Of a DNA stretch of 64,000 nt, positions 32,940-43,165 are shown piece after piece (positions within the stretch are counted from its first letter, which is position 1; every line of letters starts with the position of its first letter). This stretch comes from Eleusine coracana subsp. coracana. Its lineage: Eukaryota > Streptophyta > Magnoliopsida > Poales > Poaceae. Location: positions 35,056,240-35,120,239 of the forward strand of contig CM064425.1 in assembly GCA_032690845.1 (NCBI GenBank). The letters run 5' to 3'. The notes under the pieces were generated by a model, which was not told the DNA's origin, ran no database searches, and was given only the letters and a program-made list of their open reading frames with translations. A program made the translations under genes and the position numbers.

Positions 32940-33990
32940 TATTGACGTGGGGGTTCCAATATCTTGATGCGATGCATCTTGATTTCAGAAGGCAAAGAAT
33001 TAATGGAAGAAATCCATTCACGCGTATGTGGCAACCATGCGGCTTCCAAGACTTTGGTCGGCAAAGCCTTCCGGCAAGGGTTTTATTGGCCCACGGCGGT
33101 CGAAGATGCACACCAGGTCATTCAGAAGTGTGAAGGCTGTCAATTCTTTGCTCAACAGACTCACGTGCCTTCACAGCAACTTCAGATGATACCTATGACT
33201 TGGCCTTTTGCAATTTGGGGGCTTGATATTGTCGGTCCTTTCAAGAAAGCGCCAGGCAGGTTTACTCATTTATTTGTTGCTATTGACAAATTCACCAAGT
33301 GGATTGAAGCGAAGCCGATCAGCAAGATAACTTCAAAGAAGGAGGTCGAGTTTGTCAAAGACATCTTCACTCGGTTCGGGGTTCCTCATGATATCATTAC
33401 CGATAATGGTACTCAGTTTACATCTAAGGAGTTCCATGACTTTGACGATGAGATGGGAATAAAAATCCACTTTGCATCAGTGGCTCATCCTCAAAGCAAT
33501 GGGCAGGTCAAACAAGCCAATGGTATGATTCTTCAGGGACTGAAGCCTCGTATATTTGACAGGCTCAAACCGTATGTTGGTCGGTGGGTTCAAGAGCTAT
33601 CTTCGGTTCTCTAGGGGTTGCGCACTAATGTCAGTTGGGCTACTGGCCAGTCACCTTTCTCGTTTCAACGGTTTTGAGGCTATGCTGCCGACCGAGGTAA
33701 ACCCCATATCAGCGCGAGTCAAGGGATATGACGAGAAGCTTTCTGAAGACAACCGAGTGATTGAGTTGATTGCAGCAGAGGAGTTGCGTGATCGCGCTCT
33801 GTTTCGATCGGCAGTATACCAGCAAGGCTTGCGATGTTATTATGACAAAAATGTTCGCAGTCGCTAGTTTCATGTTAGGGATTTAGTGCTGCGACGAGTG
33901 CAATTAACCAAGAATCAGGACAAGTTATCCCCTAAATGGGAAGGACCTTATGTGGTCAAAGAGGTTACACGACCAGGGCTTATCAACTGA
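32940..33990 (+). pseudogene. Tat copy 2 integrase
   Basis: Zinc-binding part: EEIHSRVCGNHAASKTLVG with CEGCQFFAQ. Core: IWGLDIVGPFKKAPG (Asp), IITDNGTQFTSKEFHDF (Asp). The third site reads SNGQVKQANGMI, where Lys replaces the expected Glu, so the DDE triad is broken. The frame stops at 33,614 and then continues in another frame as RFNGFEAMLPTEVNP, IELIAAEELRDRALF and KNVRSR. It ends around VKEVTRPGLINMYEDGN-like sequence near 33,990. A Lys in place of the catalytic Glu is a G-to-A change that alone would abolish strand transfer. Confidence 0.75.
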
Positions 33991-33999
33991 TGTATGAAG

Positions 34000-34776
34000 A
34001 TGGCAACGACGTACCAAATTCATGGAATATCAATCAGCTACGTTATTTCTATACTTAGTCTTCCTATTGTATTTTTATACATTATTATTGAATGAATTCC
34101 AAGTCTTTTTGATGGAAGATGTTTTTGATTTCATTATTATTTATCTCGATTCCTTAATTTATAACATTAAACAATCGAGCCAGGGGGCTAGTAATAATGT
34201 CCCACTACTCCTTAACCTTGACAGATTCTGGTTTTGGATTTTTTTTGACCGATTTCTCATAGTTTGACATGGTCTAAAGTTCTTTGGTCTTAAGCTGGAA
34301 CATTTTGGTTATACAATTTATACTACACAACAGACTGCCATTACACTAAACCCAAAGCCAGAGTGTGAGAGGTCATGTGTCGATTGGTCGATTCTGCTTG
34401 TTACACAGTTATAAATTACAACCTAATTTGCTAAGGCTTAAGGTGAAAAGGTCTTGGAGAAATCATTCTTCTCTGCGGTCAGAGCATCTAAGAATCTCTG
34501 CTAGTTTGAAGTTAATTTCTCCAAGTCGGTGTAGCTTCTGTTTTTGTCTCTAAAAGACTTAAGGTGAAAAGGTCTAAGTGCCATAGCGCGACCAACGCAG
34601 CTTGGCACCGACTGATTTGCTCTAAGTAACAGGAGATTACCTTTATAACTATTTAGTTGCTTTTTTCAAACTTGTTTAGTAAATAAGCAAGCACAAGGAT
34701 TAATATTTATATTTATATGGAGACAATATTATTTTTCTGATTCAAATACTACTAATATTTGTTTATATTGCAGATA
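34000..34776 (+). other. Spacer between integrase and antisense gene, with a copied 77-bp segment
   Basis: No gene is seen here. GCCAGGGGGCTAG near 34,180 is a purine-rich phrase common at this place in Tat elements. 34,455-34,531 is a near-copy (2 differences in 77 bp) of 35,346-35,422 from the antisense gene. It is bounded by an 18-bp direct repeat, CTTAAGGTGAAAAGGTCT (34,437-34,454 and 34,558-34,575). Confidence 0.7.
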
Positions 34777-37609
34777 TTATAGCTCCTGTGAAGGAGAGGA
34801 GGTGTCATCTTGTAATTCTATCTCTGGAGTTGCTGGAGGAGATGGCACGATGGGGTCGACCTCTACATTATCGACTAAGGCACGAGAGGTTTTCAGCATG
34901 GAGTCCATAAGCAACTGACATTGGTCGACCGTCAAGTCAGGGTTGAAGCCCTCCTTGACCTTGTCCAATGGCAGAGCTGAAGACCAAGATTGGCAAATAG
35001 CCAGTACTTGACTCCCGGCCTCAGTCGCCACTCTTCTAGTGTTGTTGGCGATCACCTCTGGCGCGTGCTCCAGCAAACTCCAAGGAGTGCCCGGTCTCCT
35101 CCACTTGGTTAGCATGGATATAATCCAAGGCTTTCTGAGCACTGCAGGATATGGCTGCAAAAGTCATGAAGGGTATTAGATGATGAAGTCTAAAGAGTGA
35201 TGATAAAAGACTTAAAAAGATAGCTTACTGGCAAGATTACATTTGAAGGATTTGGAGATGCTCTCAGCCTCCTCAACCTTTCCTTTGGTGTCCTCCAGTT
35301 CCTTTTTCAGCCGAGTGATCTCGGCACTCTGGTGTTCGACCAACTTGGAGAAGTCATTCTTCTCTGCAGTCAGAGCATCTAAGAATCTCTGCTAGTTTGA
35401 AGTTAATTTCTCCAAGTCGGTGACTTTCTGATCACGAGCTAAAAATACATATAAAAGCTTTAGCAATAGAGTGAGAAAGAAGTCAATATAAGTTGATCTG
35501 CAATCTTACCAATGACATTAGCACGACTCTGCTCCAGAGCTTGGGTCACCTCCTTGTGGTCGGTCTGTAATTTTTCCATTTGCCTTCTGGCTTGGGAAAG
35601 CTTCTCACCGGTAACTGGTGAGAACAAGTCAATACCTCTAAAACAAGATGTTAGGGACTTACCAAAAGATTCGGCCTCAAGATATTCGATCCTGGTCTGC
35701 TTCTTCTCCACAAGAGAATATATTCTCTGAACATGAAGAAGGGATAGGTTAACTGGAATAATGATTCAAGAAAGAAAAACTTGGTATTGATGTACCTTGT
35801 TGGCCTCTCTATGCTGATGCATGACGTCCATGTCCTCGGCTTCCGGTCGACTCAATGAGTCCTTGACCAACATGGTCTTACCCTTATAACAGGGAGAAGG
35901 CATGCCGGTTGGGGAAGGGTCAACGGCTTGAGGAGTGGGCATCGGCAGCGACGTGGGCACTGGAGCATTGGGCGACTTCCTCGACTCGGTCTGCGCATTT
36001 GATGGTGTACAGACCAACTGAGGCTGGACGGTCGGTCAAGGAACAGGAGTCCACCGAGTGTCTTGAGACCCTTGGGCGCTCTGATTATCACTTGATCGAC
36101 CGCTATGAGTACCAAGGAAGCATAGCGTTAAAATCTGATGATAGTTGGAAATAAAGACGAAGAAGAATTGAAAACATGAAGAATTATACCCGGAGGCTTG
36201 CTTAATTTTGATCCGACAGACTTTCTTCTTCAGAGAAGCGGTCTGCGGGTCAGAATCCTTCCTCTTCAGGGAAGTCTTGGCGGCTTCATCGGTCTTCTTC
36301 GCCACCCTTGCACCACTCTCTGATTTGCTCGGGGGCTCCGACTGGCTAGAGGGTCGGTCGGAGTGTGCAAGTGTCGGCAGATTGGCATCAGGGCGGTGCT
36401 CCCTCTCGTCATCTCCCACATATTGTCGACGATGGTGAGTGGTCTGCTTCGGAGGGCAAGTCAGGGTGAGGAGGTGCTGTGGAGATGCTCGTGACGACCT
36501 CTTCGATCGGTCGGGCCATCGCTGAAGAACTGGCATCACCAGTGCCAGTTTGCGGTGGTTTCTCGACATAATCTCATCCCTCGGAATCGGTCGGAGGGAG
36601 CGGAGGGTGTGACACGTAAGTGTCCAGAACCTGCGAAAACATCAAGACATCACACATTGTGATTATTCAAAGAGACGTCAGAATTATTCAAGACGACCGA
36701 GGCTTACTCGGGCCCGTAGAGTGCCCACATTGTATGCCTTCGCGATTAAGAAGTGATCTTGGATGATGTCTCCTTCAAACATCTTCGATAACGTAGAGTG
36801 GAGTTTGGCGGATCAGGCACCTCCCTCGTCTCATCGTCGGTGGCATAATCCCAGGCGGGGTGGCTCTGTTTCTTCAACGGCTGCACTCGGCGCACTATAA
36901 AGCTTTTTGCTATAGTGATGCCGTCAACCCCTTCATTCTTTAGCTCTGCGATTTTCTCTATCAGAGCGACCACTTGGGGGTCGGTCGGGTCAGGTTTTTC
37001 TGACCACCGCGCCTGGTGAATGGCCTTGGCACCAGAGAAGTCAGCAAGAACAGGAGGAGGATTGTCATAGTAGAACCACTCATACTTCCAATTCTTGGTC
37101 CCGGTCTTCAATGGGACGTTGATGCAGGCCTCCTTCTTGCATAACTGGAAACCAACTCCACCTATGGCGACTTGGTTTTCCTTAGTTGGCAGCGGTCAAA
37201 TGATGAACAAATGGCGGAACAAGGTAAAATGGGGCAGAATGCCCAGGAAAGCTTCGCACATATGCACGAAGATAGCAATGTGCAGGATGGAGTTGGGATT
37301 GAGGTTGACAAGCTCAATCCCATAAAAGAAAAGGAGCCCGTGTAGAAAACTCCAGCAGGGAACTCCGAAGCCATGCTCAAAGAAGGAGCTAAAAACTATG
37401 ATTTAGTTATGGATTGGAAGGGGGTGAGTTTCTTTTGGTACCTTCCAATCAATGCGAGCTTGTTCCGGAAGGAGGCCGTCCTCCACCATCTTATTCAGAT
37501 CAGCGGTGGATATGCTGCTCTTCAAGAACTCCCGAAGCTGCTCCGGGATCTCCAGCTCGGAGGAGGAGGACTCAGTGGCAGCGACTTTCTTGGATGATTT
37601 GCGAGGCAT
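34777..37609 (-). CDS. Antisense spliced accessory gene (gypsy-type transposon protein, Transposase_28-like)
   Basis: Reading leftward, the first exon starts MPRKSSKKVAATESSSSELE (37,609). It continues with EHGFGVPCWSFLHGLLFFYG, IELVNLNPNSILHIAIFVHM and CEAFLGILPHFTLFRHLFII (37,376-37,180), then TGTKNWKYEWFYYDNPPPVL and ITIAKSFIVRRVQPLKKQSH (to 36,746). This is the core known from Pfam Transposase_28 (PF04195), a domain of unknown biochemical role carried by rice gypsy elements. Later exons (36,569-36,036, 36,017-35,766, 35,711-35,460, 35,160-34,777) are Ser/Lys-rich and then coiled-coil (ARRQMEKLQTDHKEVTQALE), ending before 34,777. GT/AG borders are visible but not all resolved. It is antisense to pol. 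Confidence 0.65.
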
Positions 37610-37639
37610 TTTCGAGGGTTGCAGCAAAGCGGTGGATCT

Positions 37640-38521
37640 AAACCCTAGCTACCGCTCGGGGGCTTGATGGTGATGAAGATCTGCGGCGGCGATGGGAGAA
37701 CATGCTAACCCTGGCTCTCGAAGCAGAGGAGTCGCAAGAACAGGGGAGGCGCGAGGAAGACGAAGCGCTGTGTGCAAATAGCGGCGTGGACCTGGGGTCA
37801 AGAGTACGCTGCCCTTTTTATACCTACGTCTTTTTGATCTAGTCTTCTGGGTCCCATGGACTGGTTTGGGTTGTACATTGACGAGCTTTTCCGCTTAATA
37901 AAAGTAATAAGTAAAAAGCTTTATTCTTTAAAAATAATTAGAGCTATCAGCCTTGAGAAATAATCTTGGGGGCTTCTTTGATGAGAAGCAGTGGCAAATC
38001 CACTTAAAAATATTTTTCGTATCTATATGATTTGATGATCACATAGCAGAGGACTAAAAGGTCATATGGGAGCAAGTTCTAAGGATAAGTTTCTGATTGA
38101 TGTCAGTAAATAGTTCTCAAAATTAGGCATGTATTGAGTCGGGTGACGGTTCATTAAGGAAAAACTATATTATGATTGATGTCATTATAGTTTAGTACTT
38201 AGTTATAATTGATGTCATAGCTATTTTTTGATTTCACAAATGATAGATGTCATGAGAATCAAAAGGTCATTCGGCTAAGGGTGAATATCACTCTATCTTT
38301 AATATAATCAGTCGACATTGGGTAGACCGAGTACCTGGTTTGATGACCAGGGGTTTAGTTGCTCAAATTTGATGATTTGATGATTTGGTGCACCTAATTG
38401 GTGTACTAGATCCATCAGGAACTTGGGTCATGAGGTCTTCCTAATTTATGACCTGTTCATATCAACATTGAAGATCACTCGACACATCACAGCTCAAAAT
38501 CAGAAAGCACTCGGGCGCTGC
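37640..38521 (+). other. Non-coding 3' region of Tat copy 2
   Basis: No supported gene. It contains the promoter side of the antisense gene: CCCTTTTTATACC at 37,811-37,823 gives a TATAAAAAG box on the minus strand about 200 bp before its ATG. Farther right is AT-rich sequence with repeated GATGTCAT/TGATTGATGTC phrases (38,095-38,260). It ends CTCGGGCGCTGC (38,510-38,521), a decayed polypurine tract next to the 3' LTR. Confidence 0.5.
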
Positions 38522-38591
38522 TGTGGGATACTTGCCTTATAGGTATCCATAGATATGCCTAAGTCGGTAACTGACCGGGTACCTTATTAAT
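38522..38591 (+). repeat. 3' LTR of Tat copy 2, left part
   Basis: It starts TGTGGGATACTTGCC and is cut at CCTTATTAAT by the MULE. CTTATTAAT (38,583-38,591) is one copy of the 9-bp MULE target duplication. The LTR resumes at 46,436 after the second copy (46,427-46,435). Confidence 0.88.
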
Positions 38592-38785
38592 GAGATTTTT
38601 GGTATTATGACCACGAAACCGGCGGGCTTCTGCAGAATGACCATGAAACCGTGGGCTTCTGTAAAATGACCACGAAACCGAGCGCACACCTATAAAATGA
38701 CCATGTCAGGTTTATAAGCGTTTTAAGTGTTTTCTTAATCTATTTGGGGACGGGAAAAGACCGTTGTACCCCTGCCTATCCAAAT
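38592..38785 (+). repeat. MULE left terminal inverted repeat
   Basis: It pairs with the right end at 46,262-46,426. It is longer because a phrase of about 30 bp (ATGACCACGAAACC then GGGCTTCTG) occurs three times (about 38,607, 38,637 and 38,668), against two times on the right. Such subterminal repeats are usual transposase-binding sites in MULEs; that role is inferred. Confidence 0.85.
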
Positions 38786-38820
38786 AGAATGTACCGCCTC
38801 TCCCTGGACGTTTTGCCGCT

Positions 38821-38916
38821 GCTCTCTGGCTGGCTCGCCTCCAGGCGCCAGAGCGCTCTGCTTGGCTTGCTCTCTGGCTGGCTCACCTCCAAGCGCCAGA
38901 GCGCTCTGCTTGGCTT
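38821..38916 (+). repeat. Tandem 48-bp repeat near the MULE left end
   Basis: Two units (38,821-38,868 and 38,869-38,916), beginning GCTCTCTGGCTGGCTC, differ at two positions. A partial third follows (GCCTCCAGGAGCC). Each unit contains the self-complementary core CCAGAGCGCTCTG. No gene is supported here. Confidence 0.8.
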
Positions 38917-39179
38917 GCCTCCAGGAGCCAGCGCCAGCACCTCCAGAGCCATTTTTCATACACAGCAGCAACATACAATTCATGCTCAATGTAAAAAAAA
39001 AAAAGAAGCAAGCAGGGCATAAAAACAGAAGCATACAAACATAAGGTCCAATATTTTGAACGATGGCAATAAAAAGATATGTAGTTCAATATTGAAACAA
39101 TTTGTCCAACATTCAAACTAAAGCATACAAAAGGTTTGTTATCACAACATCGATACATTTGGTTGGAAAAAAATAGTAG

Positions 39180-39503
39180 TTAAACTAAAGCATTGTTGGT
39201 TTTTCTTGGAGTCAATTTGCGCACAGCTCTTCTTTGTCGCTTGGTAGGTGTCGAAGTGTTCGTCATGCGCTGAGATGAGCTACCTTCCTCCATGTCCACC
39301 ACCGCAAGTGCACTACATATACATGAATTGTTCAGCATAGTCGTATTGACATGTTCCATATAGTATATTTGAAAGTTGAAACGGCTGTAGTTTGTTACCT
39401 CTTTGATATCACAACAGAACTTGTTGTTGGGGTTGTTGTTGGAGTTGTTGGGGCTTCAGAAGGGAACCAATTTTTAGTGTTGTTCATCCTTGGTTGTCTC
39501 TTC
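39180..39503 (-). CDS. Last exons of the MULE transposase
   Basis: The left exon ends with VDMEEGSSSQRMTNTSTPT and KRQRRAVRKLTPRKTNNALV, followed by TAA at 39,180-39,182 (minus strand). The exon to its right reads CRKRQPRMNNTKNWFPSEAP with Thr/Pro repeats (TTPTTTPTTSS). The intron donor is near 39,398 and the acceptor near 39,313. The basic, low-complexity C-terminus downstream of a zinc knuckle is typical of MuDR-like transposases. It is separated from the zinc-knuckle exon by an intron that contains the CRM solo LTR. Confidence 0.6.
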
Positions 39504-39568
39504 CTACAAGACAACATAAAAAAGAATTCAATATGTTAAGAATACATAAAAAAGAGATATTATGCATA

Positions 39569-40207
39569 TGATGAGGACATCAACGACATACGAATAATGA
39601 CGTGGAAGATGGCACGCCAAACCAAGCTGTCACGCCTCCACCTCTCGTCGCCGCGCCTCCTCGAGTTACGGATCCATCTTCTAACGAGACGACGACGTAC
39701 AAGGGCCCAATCACTAGAGCTCGAGCCTAGGAACTCAAGACGGTTTTGATGCCAAGGAACGACGGCTCAGGATGACGCCGCCCGAAGGCCCACGTGGCCC
39801 AAGTCGCGTGACTCCCTCTCCACCGTGCGCCTCTCCACTTCAGCTGGCCCTAGATGCCTCGTCCTCCCCCTATTTAGTCAAGGGCTGCGCCCCTTGCAAT
39901 CTTGGAGTTTTGTTTTAAGTTTAGCTTAGCTATACATCCGCCTCTCGACGTGAATTCAGAACTCCACCTTCGTGCAATACATCAGATTGCTCGCCTCTAA
40001 TTCTTGCTCGTTCTTCGATTGCGCGTAAGAATTGATCCGCGTGATCAGGTTGATCTTGTTTACCACAAGGTTAATATCCTCTGGAAATTGGTTCAGCGAT
40101 TGCATTGGAGCTTCGGCTTGCTCGTCATAGTCGGATCGTGAGGGTCGACATCCACCAAATCGAAGTTATCTTCACTTGCTGAAAGATCGGGCACTCTACA
40201 CCTATCA
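39569..40207 (+). mobile_element. CRM-lineage solo LTR
   Basis: It begins TGATGAGGACATC and ends ACACCTATCA, 639 bp, with perfect 5-bp duplications GCATA on both sides (39,564-39,568 and 40,208-40,212). Its first ~290 bp match the 3' end of the CRM body at 44,247-44,531. The TGATGA(A/G)GACATC start is characteristic of centromeric retrotransposons of grasses (CRM/CRR). No internal sequence remains. It lies in an intron of the MULE transposase gene. Confidence 0.85.
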
Positions 40208-40229
40208 GCATATATATTCACTAACCTTT

Positions 40230-40830
40230 TTTTGTTCCATTGAATTCACATTTATAGCTACTTTGCCTATGTCCCAATAGACCACACTATGGACACTTGG
40301 TGCGGCCTTTAATCCGTTTCTTTTCTTTTTTGGTCTTCATTCCCGGGTCATTAGATTATTTCTTACTACCAGAACCACCTTCAAGAGCACCTTTGATTCT
40401 ATTTTTCCTTTGACGCCCAACACTTCTTTTACCAAGTGGTGCACCAATTTCACTTGATAGGTCAATTATGGGCCACTGTGATCTGTCCGGAATTGGTTCT
40501 ATTAGTCTCTTATATGCATTTTTGAACCTTTCCACAGAATAGTATTCATTCACATACCTTACTTGTCGTTGGGTTATAAGAGTCAAAGCATGCTGACATG
40601 GCTTACCAGTGTGTTGCCGCTCTTCACATGTGCATTCTTGCAAGCAAGCTTTAACAACATGTCTTACATTAGCACCGGACATGTCAACTACCTGTGCAGA
40701 ATAATGATCACCTTGTACAACCTTCAAGTGACCATGACCCCTGGTTTGTGCCTTCAAGATATGTAGAACAGCTGGTAGTATGTTACCTTCAAGCGCTTGT
40801 GCTTAATTGCTCATTTGCGGTCTCATTGTT
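40230..40830 (-). pseudogene. MULE transposase, SWIM zinc finger and zinc knuckle
   Basis: Leftward: LEGNILPAVLHILKAQTRGH, GHLKVVQGDHYSAQVVDMSG, then the SWIM zinc finger CTCEERQHTGKPCQHALTLI (about 40,650-40,590). YVNEYYSVERFKNAYKRLIE follows, and later a zinc knuckle, KCP*CGLLGHRQSSYKC (about 40,300-40,255), in which a TAG replaces one codon. Another stop follows GGSGSKK at 40,356. SWIM fingers mediate DNA or protein contact in MULE transposases. The catalytic core that should precede it is missing, replaced by CRM sequence. Confidence 0.75.
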
Positions 40831-41379
40831 TATATTTTCAAAAAAAGGTATCAAAAAAAAAGAAAAAAAAGAAAAAAATAAAGAGAAAAAAAAAGAGCGG
40901 CCGAGCAACACAGGCGACGCGTTCTTGCTGCACTTTGTTTTGATCCTTCTTCCTTCCTCTTGCACTTGTACCGGCAGCAATCTTTTCGCGTTTAGCACCA
41001 TTATTCAGCTTTGTAGTTATTGTTTGAATTGTGCTAACCCTTGGATTGAGTGCAGCCTCCCAGCCCCACAAATTTTCTACTACGAGTAGGTTTTTGTTTC
41101 ACCATGCAATCGCTCCTCCAATCTTCCATCGGTTTTACCTGTGGTTGCAGTTCATGCTTGCGTGCTTGGTAAGGACGGGTAAGAATTTGATAACAGCTTT
41201 TTGATTGAGCTTTTCATCCACCACTCACCTCTCGTTGTAGGATCCCGCTTTTTGTATTGCTTGTGTTTCTATGGCAGAAAACAGCTGTTGGAGGAGCTCA
41301 TCCTCCAGGATGTCCAGGCACAGGTTGACGGTCTACAAAACGACATGAAGAGCGGTCCGTATAATCATTGATGGTGGCA

Positions 41380-41861
41380 GTTGCAACAATTTGGCTAGTA
41401 CGACCTTGGTGGAGCAGTTGTCATTGCCAACAAGGAAGCATCCACATCCTTATCACGTTCGATGGCTTAATGATGGCGGCAAAATAAAGGTAACATGCTC
41501 GGTACGTGTTCCTTTCTCTCTTGGCGCCTATTCTGATTTTGTAGATTGTGATGTTGTTCTAATGGAAGCATGCTCTTTGTTGCTTGGCCGTCCTTGGTAA
41601 TATGATGTTGATAGTATTCATCATGGTCGCTCCAATTATTATTCCTTCATGTTTAAGGGTCAGAAAATTGTTATTCATCCTATGACACCTGAACAAGTTC
41701 TTAAAAATGATATTGCTCGAGCGACAAAAGCTGCAAAATTGGTTACATCGCCTCCTGTTGCACCTGTTCAACATGAGATCAAATTGAATAACCCTATTTT
41801 GCTTGCTACACGTGCTGATTTTGATGATTACATGATGCTAATCTGCTTTGCTATGCGCTAG
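41380..41861 (+). pseudogene. CRM gag remnant and protease
   Basis: The gag start (near 41,271) is cut after QVDGLQNDMKSG-like sequence and passes directly into protease, VIIDGGSCNNLASTTLVEQL, so most of gag is deleted. The protease continues FVDCDVVLMEACSLLLGRPW, is interrupted by a stop at 41,600 (TAA), then continues FKGQKIVIHPMTPEQVLKND to 41,861. Asp-Gly-Gly at the active site is visible. The protein is broken. Confidence 0.7.
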
Positions 41862-41872
41862 TTTGCTCTCGT

Positions 41873-43165
41873 ATGCTTGGTTCACTAGATGAGGCGCCTA
41901 TGTTGCATATTCCTCCTGCTGTTGCTAACCTTTTGCAGGACTATAAAGATGTTTTTCCCGCTGAATTGCCATCGGGTCTTCCTTCTATTCGTGGCATAGA
42001 ACATCTGATTGATTTAATTCCAGGCGCACAGCTTCCTAATTGCGCCCCATACCGCACAAATCCTGAGGAGACGAAAGAAATTCAGTGTCAAGTGCAGGCA
42101 TTGCTTGATAAAGGTTACATTCGTGAGTCTCTCAGCCCTTGTTCAGTTCCTGTTTTGCTTGTTCCTAAGAAAGATGGTTTTTGGCGTATGTGTGTAGATT
42201 GTCATGCAATTAACAATATTACAATTCGTTATCGATATCCTATACCACGCCTTGATGATATGCTTGATGAACTTAGTGGTGCCACAATTTTCTCTAAGGT
42301 TGATTTGCATAGTGGTTACCATCAGATAAGAATGAAATTAGGAGATGAATGGAAAACGTCTTTTAAAACGAAATTTGGCTTGTATGAATGGTTGGTTATG
42401 CCGTTTGGATTGTCTAATGCTCCTAGCACTTTTATGCGCTTAATGAATGAAGTTCTTCGGCCTTTCATTGGAATATTTGTTATTGTCTATTTTGATGATA
42501 TCCTTATATACAGCAAATGCATGAATGAGCATTTAGATCATATGCGTGCTGTTTTTTATGCTTTGCGTGCTGCTCACTTGTTTGGGAACATGGAAAAATG
42601 CACTTTTTGCACGCAACGTGTTTTGTTTCTTGGATATGTTGTTACTCCACAGGGCATTGAGGTGGATAGCAGCAAGGTGGATGCCATTCAGAGTTGGCCC
42701 CAACCGATGACGGTCACACAGGTTCGTAGTTTTCTTGGTCTTGCAGGCTTCTATCGTTGTTTTGTGCGAGATTTCAGTTCTATTGCTGCACCATTACATG
42801 AGCTGACCAAGAAGGGTGCGCCATTTGAGTGGGGCGCACCACAAGACGATGCATTCAACACTTTAAAGGAACGGTTAACTCATGCTCCTCTCTTACAATT
42901 GTCTAATTTTGATAAAGTGTTTGAATTAGAACGTGATGCTAGTGGAATTGGTTTGGGTGCTGTTTTGTAGCAAGATCATAAACCCATTGCTTATTTTAGT
43001 GAGAAGTTAAGTGGTGCTGCTCTTAAATATTCCACTTATGATAAAGAACTTTATGCTTTAGTAAGAACTTTGCAAACATGGCAGCATTATTTATGGCCTC
43101 GCGAATTTATTATTCATTCTGATCATGAGACTTTGAAACATATTCATTCTTTTGTTGTTACAGGA
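41873..43165 (+). pseudogene. CRM reverse transcriptase and partial RNase H
   Basis: RT is open from 41,873 to 42,970 and well preserved: NCAPYRTNPEETKEIQCQVQ, CVDCHAINNITIRYRYPIPR, KVDLHSGYHQIRMKLGDEWK, MPFGLSNAPSTFMRLMNEVL, and the box IVYFDDILIYSK (about 42,485-42,520). RNase H starts at KVFELERDASGIGLGAVL, where a TAG occurs (42,968-42,970), then [19 protein letters not shown] and [15 protein letters not shown]. After this an internal deletion joins the middle of RNase H to the start of integrase near 43,150. Confidence 0.8.
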
